A DNA stretch of 43,132 nucleotides from Eubacteriales bacterium (GCA_028708525.1 JAQVYV010000003.1:1-43132), one strand, 5' to 3'. Numbered from the stretch's first letter, positions 1 to 10,800 are shown. Numbers and translations: made by a program. Notes: a model not told the origin generated them from the sequence alone.

Positions 1-3000
1 CTCCTGTGATTCTCTGACATATTCATCAGCATAACTCTGAGAAATTGTGAATGAACTTAGTGACTGGTTCAATATTTCCTGTATCTGCACAAATTCGTCC
101 GCAGGGGCCATGATCCCCATTACATTGTACACATTAAGAGGAGCATAATCGACTCCTCCCATATCGTAACTGTTCAGAGAAACAACTGATGCACTGAGAA
201 GACCTTCGCAGATGAGTTCAGAACCTTCGAGTCTGGTATGAGCCCTTACAACAGCAGTATCCAGAGCATATGCAGAAAACAGATTCTCTAAATCATGTCT
301 CTCCACGATATTGAGCTCGCTAAATTTCATTGTAGCAGCTTTGATCCCCCGGCTTTCAAGCCAATCGATATATTCATTCCATTTATAGAAGAATTCTGTT
401 ACCTCCGGCGGATCAAGTACCGGACATCCGGCATATATATTGCCGGATCCGTAAGCTGATTTGAAATAATTACGGGCAGCTTCACTTTTCATAAAAGGAT
501 TAAACATGTAGTAATAGAACAACCTTCTCTCAGGTTGCTGAGGATCATATGCTATAAGTCCGAATTCAAGGTTAGCCGGGTTGGTTTCATAGGTCCATCC
601 CTTGGGAAGTTCTATAGAGAAATCCTTTGTAGAAACAGTTTCAAGTCCGGATATTAATACAGGTGCAGCTTGTACTTTCAAATGTATCTTTTCTTCTCCC
701 GCCTGCCTGCTGATCTGAGAATTGTCAGCATTGCTCTGATCATTGCTGATTGCACTACTTGCTAAAATATCATTCGAATTAATTCCTGCATTTGAGGATG
801 AGGACGTATTCCCTGGGATCACGCTACATCCGGATAACAGCAGCGAAAGCACCAGGAAAATCGGAAGAATAGCTGTAACTTTACTATTATCAACAGGCTC
901 AATTTTCTTATCATCCTCTTTCTTTCTTTTTCTGGTAATGATCAATATCAGCATAATAATGATCAGCAAAATCAATAACAGTATCCAAAGCCAGCAAAGC
1001 CCGCTGAAAAATGACCCGGCAGATTTAGATGCAAATTCAGTGTTGCCGAGATAACCCATGTTGATCCTTCTGCCGTTAGGAGAAGGTTCCTGATCGTACG
1101 CGCTTGCCGGGTCCCCCGCATCCACCGCAGGACTTGTCTTTCTATCCTTTACCCATGTCTCCCCATTCCATCTGCCATTCTTCGACATGAGACGATAGTC
1201 CTTACCTGCAGGATCGGCGAAAAGCGGTTCGCCGTAAATAACATTATCGTAAGCAGTGTCCGGAAGTTCAACAAACCTCGTTCCGTCGGGATGTTCGTAG
1301 ATCCCGTCGATATATTCAACAGCGTCATCACCAAGGAGCGAATATGCTATCTTTACCTGGTCATCATTTCTGTTATCCCCCGTTACTCCGATATCCATAA
1401 GATCATTACCGTAAATTATTGAATTGTGCACAGACACACCATATTCAGTGACATCCGCGTTAAAAGGAGCGTTCAGAACGATCCTTAATCCAAAGAGCGT
1501 ATTGTCAGCTATCGTACAATTTTCAATGAAGACAGCTGTTTCATTTTCGTTATAATAAGCATTGCTCATATAAACGATCCCACTATGAGGAAAACCGTGG
1601 ATCAGATTGTTTTGAAGATATACTCTTCTTCCGCCATCTATAGCGATACCGTTATTCCCGATATCAGGATTTCCTTCGATAATGCTGTTCTTAATAATTA
1701 TCCGCCCTTTAGATGTATAGTTTCCCAGAACAGCGATCTGGCAATCCACAGAATTTCTTATTACACATGAATCCATCGATACAAGCACTTCATTCGTGTT
1801 GTCGTCATCGGCTTCAAGCCATGCTCCCCTGAATAATCCATCGATCACACAATGAGACATTTCGACCTGTCCTTTGAAATGGCTGAGTTGTATCTGTCCG
1901 CATTGCTCCGCACCCGGTTTTCTGCAAATAGTTATAAGCTGATCTTTGGTTCCGATAGCTCTGAGAGATCCCTCAACAAGGAAATTGACATCCTTGTCCA
2001 TACACACCGTGACACCGGGTTTGATCAGCAGATCGCTATAGTTTACATTATCAATACGAGTAACTGCAAGTTGTGCGGTCATGACATACGGCACACCGAC
2101 ATTGCCCCATACAGCAGATTCTGTTCCTCCTGCCCATGCAGGCGGACCAACATTCCCAAATAACTGGACATACTTAAGCTCATCCGGAAAGTCTTCGCTG
2201 TAATTATTAGTATGATCTTCATCCTTATTTATTTTCGAAGCTGCATGCACGATCATCGGATACTGTGCTGAAGCTCCATTGAATGTGTTATCCTTTATTA
2301 TTACTTCTTTAGGGTGATTTGAATCATTGTAATCATACAACATCATTATGCTGTGATGATCTTTGCTGTTGTTATTAAAAACATTATTTGTAACTTGAGC
2401 AAGTCTTCCGTCCATTATTTCTACGGAACGAAGAGTAGAGTTATTGAATGTGCATCCGTTTACCAGCGTATCTATGTCATCCTGAGAATTTCTCAGGACC
2501 TGAACACCCCTGCCCATATCGTTGAATTCACAACCTTCGATCACGACTTGCCCTTTTCCTGCAAGATGGTAACCATTATCGTAAACTATTGCGGTAGATC
2601 CCGGAGAAGCCTTCTGAAAAGTACAGCCTGTGACCGTAAGATCGATCTCCTGCCCTTCCTCGCCTTTATAGTTTTTCTCAACAGCAATTATGGCTGCACC
2701 GTTTCCGAAAAACCCTGAATATTCGAATACACAGTCTATAAATTCAGCGGTATTAGCTCTTCCCGGCTCACCGCGTATCTCAATATTACCCCATCCTCTG
2801 TTTTCTCTGCCGGGTACCGAAGTAAATTTAACTCCTTCCGCAAAAATATGCCCTGATTCGATCGTTATACTTTCGCTTGGTCTTTTACCTGTACCCGGAA
2901 GATCGCCGCTTAATACATCTGCAAAATAAACCGTAGCACCCTTCCCGATAGTCAAAGTCGCACCATTTAAGATTTTAGGCTCACTGTTTCCGGTTGAACA

Positions 3001-3165
3001 GATATAATAAACATTGCTGCCCGGCCATACAGTATCCTGAACGATATCATGATCTACATAAACAACTGCTGCCTGAACGCCCGCTGCCTCTCCCGACATT
3101 CCATAGAATAAAAAGAATACAATAGAAACACTAAAAGCTAAGATAAAATTCAATGACTTTTTCAT
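1..3165 (-). CDS. Beta-helix surface protein with transmembrane hairpin and internal lipobox (3' end outside window)
   Basis: The frame is open without a stop from the ATG at 3165 to the window edge, so 1055 residues are visible and the C-terminus is missing. The start has a good AAGGAG site and lies 35 bp after the clostripain-like gene, so the two are probably co-transcribed. A signal peptide (about 1-28) is followed by a long right-handed parallel beta-helix region rich in N-N-x-F/I-x-x-N turns, about 40-690. It ends in a segment (about 683-707) containing SPAVDAGDP and PNGRRINMGYLGNT, typical of the end of such secreted beta-helix proteins. A strong transmembrane segment follows (about 723-743), then the basic stretch RKRKK, then a second hydrophobic segment (765-779) ending in LLLSGC, a perfect lipobox with Cys780. 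At least 275 further residues follow that I do not recognise. Function is probably surface binding or carbohydrate interaction. The in-frame junction of a membrane anchor and a lipoprotein signal is unusual. I checked the junction codon by codon and found no frameshift and no ATG, GTG or TTG between RKRKK and the lipobox. Confidence 0.85.
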   Translation of the reverse strand, partial: MKKSLNFILAFSVSIVFFLFYGMSGEAAGVQAAVVYVDHDIVQDTVWPGSNVYYICSTGNSEPKILNGATLTIGKGATVYFADVLSGDLPGTGKRPSESITIESGHIFAEGVKFTSVPGRENRGWGNIEIRGEPGRANTAEFIDCVFEYSGFFGNGAAIIAVEKNYKGEEGQEIDLTVTGCTFQKASPGSTAIVYDNGYHLAGKGQVVIEGCEFNDMGRGVQVLRNSQDDIDTLVNGCTFNNSTLRSVEIMDGRLAQVTNNVFNNNSKDHHSIMMLYDYNDSNHPKEVIIKDNTFNGASAQYPMIVHAASKINKDEDHTNNYSEDFPDELKYVQLFGNVGPPAWAGGTESAVWGNVGVPYVMTAQLAVTRIDNVNYSDLLIKPGVTVCMDKDVNFLVEGSLRAIGTKDQLITICRKPGAEQCGQIQLSHFKGQVEMSHCVIDGLFRGAWLEADDDNTNEVLVSMDSCVIRNSVDCQIAVLGNYTSKGRIIIKNSIIEGNPDIGNNGIAIDGGRRVYLQNNLIHGFPHSGIVYMSNAYYNENETAVFIENCTIADNTLFGLRIVLNAPFNADVTEYGVSVHNSIIYGNDLMDIGVTGDNRNDDQVKIAYSLLGDDAVEYIDGIYEHPDGTRFVELPDTAYDNVIYGEPLFADPAGKDYRLMSKNGRWNGETWVKDRKTSPAVDAGDPASAYDQEPSPNGRRINMGYLGNTEFASKSAGSFFSGLCWLWILLLILLIIIMLILIITRKRKKEDDKKIEPVDNSKVTAILPIFLVLSLLLSGCSVIPGNTSSSSNAGINSNDILASSAISNDQSNADNSQISRQAGEEKIHLKVQAAPVLISGLETVSTKDFSIELPKGWTYETNPANLEFGLIAYDPQQPERRLFYYYMFNPFMKSEAARNYFKSAYGSGNIYAGCPVLDPPEVTEFFYKWNEYIDWLESRGIKAATMKFSELNIVERHDLENLFSAYALDTAVVRAHTRLEGSELICEGLLSASVVSLNSYDMGGVDYAPLNVYNVMGIMAPADEFVQIQEILNQSLSSFTISQSYADEYVRESQE

Positions 3166-3200
3166 TTCCGCATGCTCCTTTTCGATCATCAAATTGCATG

Positions 3201-5591
3201 TTAATCAGTGACTGCAGGTGTCCAATAAGTATTTCCGTATATATCGGTTATTTTATAGCTCATAAGAAAATCAAGATCGTTAATTGCCAAATTTTCTATA
3301 TACCAGTTTCCGTCAGCGATGTATTGATCTCCCAGATAGTATGTGTCATCGAAATCCCCCTCATAACTATAGTAGTCACACAGATAATCTATCCTGTCTC
3401 CGGGTTTAATTTCTACCAAACCTTTAGGAAGATTGGGTGTTTCAGATCCATCATCGTAAATGATCCTTGCTCCAAGCACTTCACCATATGGTTCATCCTG
3501 ATCAAAAGAAAGGACTATATCTACAAGTTGTCCGTTGAGCATCGCCGGTACTCTTCCCAATATCTTATAATCATCGCCCTGAATGTCATAACTGGACATA
3601 TAATAACTTACGGGTGCTCCGTTTATCGCCGGCCATGTTCCGTCATATTCCAGCAGAAGATCGCCGTCAGCGTTATATTCGAAAACATTATCTCTTCCAA
3701 GGTCGATGAACCCACTTCCGTCATCAACAAAAACACTCAGTTCAAGGGTGTGTACCAAGCTCCACTCTTCTTCTGACAGAACCAGGACTTTCCGGCCATT
3801 CTTAGTAGTGATTTTAATGGAGGCAGGGTCTATCATATTCTCGCTGTAGTATTGAGTCGAATCGGTGATTTGTTCAGTGTTGAGCCAGTCAGGTGCCTGT
3901 TGAGATCCACCGGTGAGAGAAGAGAAATCCCCCTGATTCAGGAAAGAATTTATAAGGGAACCTATGACCTGAGTTCCAGTCCCTTGTGAAGTTGAACCGC
4001 CTGACTGTCCTCCTGCCAGAAGCATCCCCAGAAGTCCGCCTCCCTGCGAGGCCATTTGTCCGCCTGCATTGAGGTTGGCAAAGCTCTTGATCGCATCTGT
4101 ATACTCTTCATCCATGCCGATTTCATCATATGTCTTTACAATGGATGACAGATCACTCAGTTTACCGTAAGGAAAGTATATTGAAAGACCATTTGCATTA
4201 GATATATTGTCCGACATACGGTTGTATTTAACAGCACTTATAAGTGTCTGAGCCAATGATCCGGCCTGAGGTGTTCCAAGTCTTAAAGAAAAATCAATAA
4301 GATCTATTTGGTTTATTCGAGAAGAAGCAGCAAACTCTTTCGTGCCGACTCTCGAATCAGATACCTTTTTATAGTCATCCGATTCGACCAGTTCACCTAT
4401 TGATCTTGCAAAATCTCCGAAGGAGTTCGGCAAAGTTCCGCTGAGCTCTGCAAGATCTATCAATGACAAGGTTGCCTGAGATTTAGGAGTTTTCCGTTTC
4501 ACCTCAACGATATAATCATCAATGAGTTTTTTCCCTATATCGATCGTCGCTATAGAGGTATTCTTCGAGATTTCATTTAGCCAGCCTGTGTAGTACCAAC
4601 CTATCCCGGGTTCCAGTTCTTCTGATGCTATAAGGTAATCCGCATAAGGTTCCACTACAAGAGCCGTTTCAAGAGTAGCCATGAGACATGCATCAAACCC
4701 TATAAGATCGAATTTCGTACCTGCATTTTCTAAAGCATTTCCGATTTCGTCCAAAGTCATCGTATCGCCTTTAAAATGTTCATCATAACCATATCCCGTT
4801 ACTGAACCGCCACCATGATCCCACAATATCAGGAAATAGCGTTCAGCCGGGAAAAGTCCTTCGCTGAACTGAATAAAATCGGTAAGTGTTCCGGGATCCA
4901 CCATGGATCTCCTGCCGGCATCTTCCTCAAGAACGCTAAAACCTTGTGAATTCAGTAAATATCTCTGGTTAGTTTTACTGCTGATAACATTGTTCTTCCA
5001 TTTGGCTGTTCCGCCGGTCTGTATAACGATATTGACTTTAGGTGAAAGCTTTGCAGCCTGCATCTCCTGAAGATCCATGGTTGCTAACCCGCCCCGTGAC
5101 TCAAGATCAGTCCCGAGAAGATACACCATGACCGTGACTTTATCTTTCCCGTCACCTGACAATGTGATGTGTTTAGGTCTTGAATTCTCTGAAACAAGTC
5201 TGTTGACGGCATATGCACCACTGTCAAATGTGGTATTCCCGGGCTTAACAAGAGGAGAACTGAAACCGGGCTGATCATCGGGCGGATTCACCCCGCCGCC
5301 GAAAAGTCTGCTTATCAGAAAAATACCAAGGAAAACAACGAGAAGAATAATTATTATCTTGCTTGAACCGGTATTGATTGGTCTGTTATATGATCGGGGG
5401 ATAAATGGACCGCCGGCGTTACTACTCCCGAAACCGGAAGAAGACTGTCCGCCGGGTCTTCTGAAAAAACCTCCGGAGCCACCGACCGGACCTGAGGAAC
5501 TTCTGCCGATCCCGGTGCCTCTTCTACCGACATTCATACCTCCGCTTCCGGTTCGTGTAGTTCTGCCTGACGGTCTGCTGCCTTTATTCAT
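3201..5591 (-). CDS. Membrane-anchored clostripain-family (C11) cysteine peptidase
   Basis: A 796-residue protein. The N-terminus is an unusual Gly/Arg/Ser/Pro-rich stretch of about 75 residues, followed by one transmembrane helix (about 78-97, KIIIILLVVFLGIFLISRLF) and then an extracellular peptidase domain. The clostripain signature is clear: the catalytic His lies in ILWDHGGG (His259) and the catalytic Cys in GFDACLMA (Cys302), the usual His-Cys order of clan CD, family C11. A second segment, about 560-796, is Asp/Tyr-rich and beta-strand-like and may help bind substrate or partners. C11 enzymes cleave after Arg or Lys and are secreted or surface-bound. The start has GGAGA upstream. It lies downstream of a histidine kinase/response regulator pair in the same orientation, with its own probable promoter in the 58-bp gap. 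No self-activation site could be assigned. Confidence 0.9.
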   Translation of the reverse strand: MNKGSRPSGRTTRTGSGGMNVGRRGTGIGRSSSGPVGGSGGFFRRPGGQSSSGFGSSNAGGPFIPRSYNRPINTGSSKIIIILLVVFLGIFLISRLFGGGVNPPDDQPGFSSPLVKPGNTTFDSGAYAVNRLVSENSRPKHITLSGDGKDKVTVMVYLLGTDLESRGGLATMDLQEMQAAKLSPKVNIVIQTGGTAKWKNNVISSKTNQRYLLNSQGFSVLEEDAGRRSMVDPGTLTDFIQFSEGLFPAERYFLILWDHGGGSVTGYGYDEHFKGDTMTLDEIGNALENAGTKFDLIGFDACLMATLETALVVEPYADYLIASEELEPGIGWYYTGWLNEISKNTSIATIDIGKKLIDDYIVEVKRKTPKSQATLSLIDLAELSGTLPNSFGDFARSIGELVESDDYKKVSDSRVGTKEFAASSRINQIDLIDFSLRLGTPQAGSLAQTLISAVKYNRMSDNISNANGLSIYFPYGKLSDLSSIVKTYDEIGMDEEYTDAIKSFANLNAGGQMASQGGGLLGMLLAGGQSGGSTSQGTGTQVIGSLINSFLNQGDFSSLTGGSQQAPDWLNTEQITDSTQYYSENMIDPASIKITTKNGRKVLVLSEEEWSLVHTLELSVFVDDGSGFIDLGRDNVFEYNADGDLLLEYDGTWPAINGAPVSYYMSSYDIQGDDYKILGRVPAMLNGQLVDIVLSFDQDEPYGEVLGARIIYDDGSETPNLPKGLVEIKPGDRIDYLCDYYSYEGDFDDTYYLGDQYIADGNWYIENLAINDLDFLMSYKITDIYGNTYWTPAVTD

Positions 5592-5619
5592 ATGATCTTC
5601 TCCATAAGTCTTTAGTATT

Positions 5620-5625
5620 ATTATA
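5620..5625 (-). promoter_or_regulatory. Probable -10 element for the clostripain-like gene
   Basis: On the minus strand the 58-bp gap contains a perfect TATAAT about 29 nt before the start codon. The -35 region at 16-17 nt upstream (GTTCTT or TTCTTT) is weak. This suggests the protease and beta-helix genes can be transcribed independently of the two-component genes upstream. Confidence 0.45.
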
Positions 5626-5649
5626 CTCCAAAATAAACTTAAAAGAACA

Positions 5650-6918
5650 TCACAAAACCACTCTCAGTGCGAAAATACCGTCCTTAGCAGTAAACTGACA
5701 GTTACCTTTCAATTTTGAAGTAACATACTTAATGCTTTGCACTCCAAAACCATGTCCGTTTTCTTTTGCCACAGGAAGACCGTTTATGATCTCAGGTTCA
5801 CACGAACAAGGATTCTTGATCGAAAGAAGCAACTTATCATCCTTGACCCTCATATCAAGTGTGATCTCACGCCGGTCGATATCAAGAAGTGATACTGCGT
5901 TTATGGCATTCTCAAGACCATTAGCCAATATAGAGGTAAATTCCACTTCTGAGCAGGGTAGAGTTTCGGGTATCTCAACATTAGTAAGCAGTACGATTTC
6001 GTTATCGCTCATTTTGTGTTCATACGAAGAAATGACCATGTTGACAAGTTCGTTTCTGCAAAATTTCTTTATAACAGTCCTATCTGCAGTATTTATTATA
6101 TCTTTAATATAGATAGCGGCTCGTTCATTATTGCCATTTTCAACATATGAAAGGATATTGTTAAGAAAATGCCGCATGTCGTGTCTGACAAGTGCTATCT
6201 CATATTCTGAACGTCTTATCGACTCTATCTCCTTGAGTGAGTGTGACTTCTGTATTTCCATGACCTGGGTATACCTTTCGGCCTCACATTTCTGTTCATA
6301 TTCCTTGAAATAGATGACACTGAACACCAGATAGGCAATACACAGCACAAAAGGCAGAAATTCAAAGATCACCTGAGAACCGCTGTACAGAAGCTTAGTA
6401 TAAACAGTTACCGCATAATCGAAAACATAATAGCTAAAAGGAATAATACCAAATATAAGGATCGACCTCTTCTTCTTTGATAGAATAAGCATTACGGACG
6501 ACGAAGCATACTTATCAATGAAGTATGCTATCGGGAAGGTCAATAGCATTCTCACGATATAGGACAGCCACATCTGACCGCTGAGTTCTAATGCTATGAC
6601 TCCGAACCATTTGGTTATCTGGCAACATAAATAGCCTGCCATTATAGCCAAGATCGCGGGCAGCAACTTCTCTTTGTAATATACTGTAAACAGCCCCAGG
6701 AGAGGGAGATGAGTAATCACAGGATATAACATCTCGGTCGTTTCCATTCCCAAAACAAATACACTTGCTGTTTGAAATCCAAAACACACAAGTCCGAAAC
6801 AACAAAGGATCAAAGCGTTTTTCCTGTTTCTCTCAATACCTATAAATCCGGCAGAAACATATATACCGAAAAACAGCAGCATCGCAAAATTCAAAACAGC
6901 CAGAAAAGTTTCTATCAT
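5650..6918 (-). CDS. GHKL-type (AgrC/VirS-like) sensor histidine kinase
   Basis: A 422-residue membrane kinase. About six transmembrane helices fill residues 1-205, followed by a short coiled linker and the H-box ALVRHDMRHFLNNI (phospho-acceptor His near residue 245). The ATPase domain has an N-box (ANGLENAINAV) and a G-box with the GHGFG motif near the C-terminus, the architecture of the AgrC/VirS family that typically senses a peptide and phosphorylates a LytTR regulator. The partner regulator lies 18 bp upstream, and this start has AAGGAAGG before it. No agrB- or agrD-like gene is visible nearby, so the signal is unknown. The adjacent downstream clostripain-like gene recalls VirSR of Clostridium perfringens, which is known to control a clostripain; that link is inference here. 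Confidence 0.9.
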   Translation of the reverse strand: MIETFLAVLNFAMLLFFGIYVSAGFIGIERNRKNALILCCFGLVCFGFQTASVFVLGMETTEMLYPVITHLPLLGLFTVYYKEKLLPAILAIMAGYLCCQITKWFGVIALELSGQMWLSYIVRMLLTFPIAYFIDKYASSSVMLILSKKKRSILIFGIIPFSYYVFDYAVTVYTKLLYSGSQVIFEFLPFVLCIAYLVFSVIYFKEYEQKCEAERYTQVMEIQKSHSLKEIESIRRSEYEIALVRHDMRHFLNNILSYVENGNNERAAIYIKDIINTADRTVIKKFCRNELVNMVISSYEHKMSDNEIVLLTNVEIPETLPCSEVEFTSILANGLENAINAVSLLDIDRREITLDMRVKDDKLLLSIKNPCSCEPEIINGLPVAKENGHGFGVQSIKYVTSKLKGNCQFTAKDGIFALRVVL

Positions 6919-6936
6919 GTACGCGTACCTTCCTTA

Positions 6937-7650
6937 TCAATCACGGAACACATATGCAAAATAAGCCTCCGCAAAATTCTTGCCGCAACCCCTGGCAATG
7001 GGTATACTGCGGCCTGATTTAGTATTTATCTCGTTATTACTAAAATTATCGACATTTGGTATGTATATAAGATAACTTCTATGGCATTTATAGAATCCCG
7101 GTTCTTTTAGAAGCTTTTCTTCAAAATAGTACAACGGTTCAGAAGTAGTCAGTATCTGCCCGGAACGAAGATAGAACGCTACCTGTCGATTCTGAGCTTC
7201 AATATATTCTATATCATAGAAATAAACCTTATGGTAACCACAAGTTGTCTTAATTGTGATATTTGGTACTTCCGTCTCGATTTCAGAAGTGCACTCCGAA
7301 AGTATTCCGCTGATCATTTCATATGTCACCGGTTTAACACAATAATCTGTTGCCTTAACTGAATATGATTCAAGTGCAAATTCAGGAGAAGACGTCAGAA
7401 AGACTATCCTGATCGTTTTATCCCTTGTTCTTAGTTCTCTTGCTGTATCCATACCATTCAGCAACGGCATGACGATATCCAGAAATACTATATCGATCTT
7501 GTCCTTTGTGCTCCTGAGAAGAAGATCATCACCGTTATCGAAGCACAAGATCTCAGCAGAAACTTTGCTTGCCGCGACCCATTGTCCTATCATACGCTTT
7601 GTATCTTCGATGCATTCTGTCTGATCATCACATACTGCAATTCTGATCAA
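6937..7650 (-). CDS. LytTR-family response regulator
   Basis: A receiver domain (about 1-120) carries the acidic pair CDDQ, the phospho-acceptor Asp in DIVFLDIVMP and the conserved Lys in CVKPV. It is followed by a LytTR DNA-binding domain (about 140-237) with YIEAQNRQVAFY and FYKCHRSYLI. It pairs with the kinase immediately downstream. I chose a TTG start at 7650: it gives the typical N-terminus MIRIAVCDDQ and has GGGGTG just upstream, whereas the ATG at 7662 has no recognisable ribosome binding site and would add four residues. LytTR regulators usually control virulence or surface genes. Likely targets are the clostripain/beta-helix genes or the divergent giant gene at 7852, but I could not identify matching direct-repeat binding sites by eye. 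Confidence 0.9.
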   Translation of the reverse strand: MIRIAVCDDQTECIEDTKRMIGQWVAASKVSAEILCFDNGDDLLLRSTKDKIDIVFLDIVMPLLNGMDTARELRTRDKTIRIVFLTSSPEFALESYSVKATDYCVKPVTYEMISGILSECTSEIETEVPNITIKTTCGYHKVYFYDIEYIEAQNRQVAFYLRSGQILTTSEPLYYFEEKLLKEPGFYKCHRSYLIYIPNVDNFSNNEINTKSGRSIPIARGCGKNFAEAYFAYVFRD

Positions 7651-7774
7651 TTCACACCCCATGTAAGACTGTCATTCATGTTATAAACTAATCTTAATCT
7701 AAAAGCATATTTGATTCAATCTGAACCTGATACATTTCACTGCATAAAAACAGCATTTCGCTCAAAATATCTGA

Positions 7775-7802
7775 TTGGGATCAAATGTATTGCTACTATT
7801 AT
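7775..7802 (+). promoter_or_regulatory. Possible promoter of the giant surface-protein gene
   Basis: TTGGGA (7775-7780) and TATTAT (7797-7802) are separated by 16 bp, about 50 bp before the start codon. The 201-bp region between the divergent response-regulator and giant-protein genes is AT-rich and shows no other clear structure. For the opposite strand only a weak TATAAC near 7680 is visible. Confidence 0.35.
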
Positions 7803-7851
7803 TTTGAATTACTCACAAATAAACGAAATCAATTTCAATGGAGGTCATGTA

Positions 7852-10800
7852 ATGTCCAATCACAAACCTAATTTCAGAAAAGCAAAACAACTATTGGCAG
7901 GTTTTCTCGTGCTAATACTTCTTGTGACGGGCGTGCCTCTGGAGCTTTTTGCCGTAAAAGCATCAGAGGTCCTGTATGGAGATGTCAACAGCGATGGTCT
8001 GATAAATCAAAGTGATGTTTCAGATCTGACCGATCATCTGGCTGAATACGATATCGATATAGACGAGCAGGCTTCAGATGTCAATCTGGACGGAACAGTT
8101 GATCTGATCGATCTTCTTCTTCTGAAGAAATATGTCGCCGGGTTGGATGTCATCCTCGGAGAAAGCTGTGTTATAACATTCGACACTCAAGGCGGCAGTT
8201 CTGTACAGCCTATCACAGTTAAGAAAGGAACAAAGCTCAGCCAAATTCCGACAACGTCGAAGAACGGCAGCACATTCCTCGGATGGGAGACCACTGAAGG
8301 CGACACATTCTATTCTGAGGACCTTATAACAGATGATCTCAGTCTGGTGGCAAAATTCGAGGAACTGCCTCCTAAAGAGGTCCTGTCTCTGATATCCTTT
8401 GCACTTACTGAACAGCAGCCTACGCTTTCATTTGTGATCCTTGCTGCTCACGATATATCTGCGGATTTAGTAAGAACATTGATATCACTGACTTCTATGG
8501 ACGGTTCAGATCCGGTCGAACTGGATATCTTATACGAAGGAAGCGACCGTTTCAGAGTAAGCGCTAAAACCGGATTCACACCCGGTGCTTCGTATGAACT
8601 TGAACTGGCGGAAGGACTTACATTTGAAAACAAAGCCGACACCATACGAACCGCTTCTTTTACTATCTATAAAGAAGAAGTAAGCAATATCACACTTAAC
8701 GACGATATGGTATACATCAAAGACACCGACAGTATGGACTACTTTCTGGACGGTTCTTCATTCCCTGTTCCTGTTCTTGAAGCAGCGCTTCTCAACAGTC
8801 AGGCAAATGAAGCTATTACAGGGACATTTATTTACAATAACATCAATTTCTCCGTCGGGGATGTTCTCTGCATATACGAAAATACCGATCCCAGAGAAAG
8901 AGATCTGTTAAACGAAGACTACTCAGATGACAAAGTAGCATACATCAAAGTGACAGAAATATCCGGCAGCACTGTTACTTTTACAAGTCTCGACGAATCA
9001 TCTGTAGAAGATGTTATTTTCATTCCTGATACGATCCCCTTCTCTGTTGAAGCATTACCTTCCGGTGAATGCGGAACGATACCGGCTGCCGCATACGATA
9101 ACAAGGCCTGGATCTCATTTGGTTATACAGAACCTCCTGAGTTTGATGAAGGAGATTTCATAGTTCTTTATCAAGGTGACTTTTTCGACATGACAGATGA
9201 ATCACTTGTCTGTTTCGGCCGGATCACTTCCGTCAGCGAAGATACTTTGACATACACAAGAACAACAGCCGAAGAGATAGAAAATTCGATCGATCTGTTC
9301 CTTAAAGACTCAGTTGACGGAGATTCACTTCTTGAAAACGTAGATACGCAGGCTCTTTCAGAAAACATCGAAAGACAGGTCATGAGAAGCGGTTTCGCGG
9401 TCGACGCGGCAAATTATCTTGCTGCTACTGCTACACAACTGAGAGGGATCGGCGGAGAACTCGAACTCGGAGATGATATCAAAGTAAAGGTAGAGATCGG
9501 TAAAAGTTCGAAGTACTTTAAAGACGGAATTCGCCTTGCTGTGGGAATTGAAGGTGAATTCGGAGTTGATATTGGCGAGGATGCCGAAATGAAGATTGAT
9601 CTGGCAGCGACATTCGTTGAAGAGATCTCTGTTGATGTCGATGTTGACGCTAAGGCAAAATGGAAATGGTATTTCATAATACCTGTTCTAAAGGATCTGT
9701 CTTTCCGTACTTCTGTGGATCTTAAGAACTACGCCGGAGTTTCTGTTGATGTTAAGGTTTACACTGTTGAAAAAGATGAAGGTACTCTCTGGAGCAAGCT
9801 TAAAGAGTACAAAGAAGAGTACGGTGAGATTTTTGACCAGATAGAGGAAATCGAAGAGAAAATCAATGAAGCGAAAGAAACTTACGAGAAATTGCAGGGC
9901 TATAAGGAAGATCTTGAAAATCTTTGGGCAACTATTCCGGCTGCTGTAGCAGGAGATTACGAAGAAACTCTCGAGGCACTGGAAGGAACTAACATTTCCG
10001 ATGATCTGTTGGGGCTTCTAAATATGACAAGTGAGACAGAACTTGATGCAGGTGTTCGCGATCTGATGGAACGTTACTCTGAAATGCTTGAAAATGAGAG
10101 CGAATGGGTCGAACTCTTAAATAAAGAGATCTTTCATACTGACATCGTTATTTTCATTGTCGCTATCGGCATAGACGTAAATTTCATAATTAAAGCCAAC
10201 ATCAACATTGCTCTCGGTGCGAATCTTGAATATGTGATCGGAAAGCGTTACTCATTCTGGATCAATGTATTCTCCAAAACCAGCGGAAGTTCAGAAATGG
10301 ATCTTCTTGATGAGAAGTTCGCCTTCCAGTTCTATGTAATGGGAGCTCTTGGACTTAAAATGGGCATTGAAGCCGGTGTCGCTGTTGGTCTTTTTTCAAC
10401 AAAACTCGGAAGCATAGGTCTTACTGTCGAGTTCGGACCGTATATCAAGCTCTGGGGGTATTTCATTTACGAATACAGCAAAATGAGACCTGCCAATACG
10501 AACACCTGGATTTATGACGAAAGAATGATGGGTGCACTGTATCTCGAGTTCGGGATCTATCTGGAAATGACCTTCAAAGCGCAGCTTTTTAACAATGCAA
10601 TTAAATACGAGCCCACACTGCTAGATAAGGAGTGGCCTCTGCTTACAGTCGGTGAAAGAAATAATGTTTACGATTTCGCATATGAGATAGAAGATGACGA
10701 AGTCCTGATAGTTAAAGATACGGATAACAACAGTACAACAGGCATATCCATGATCCTTCCGGATACATACCGTTTAATGAGCCGGATCGATTTGTGTGAA

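Noticed and set aside
841-960. Frameshift splitting the beta-helix protein into a membrane protein and a separate lipoprotein
   Set aside because: I translated the junction codon by codon; the frame is continuous with no stop and no ATG, GTG or TTG between RKRKK and the lipobox.
3153-3776. A 207-codon plus-strand open frame opposite the clostripain-like gene
   Set aside because: It is antisense to a clear gene, has no ribosome binding site and shows a low-complexity shadow composition.
7711-7851. In-frame extension of the giant surface protein to an ATG at 7711
   Set aside because: There is no ribosome binding site at 7711 and the extension does not look like a signal peptide; GGAGGT and a signal peptide follow at 7852.
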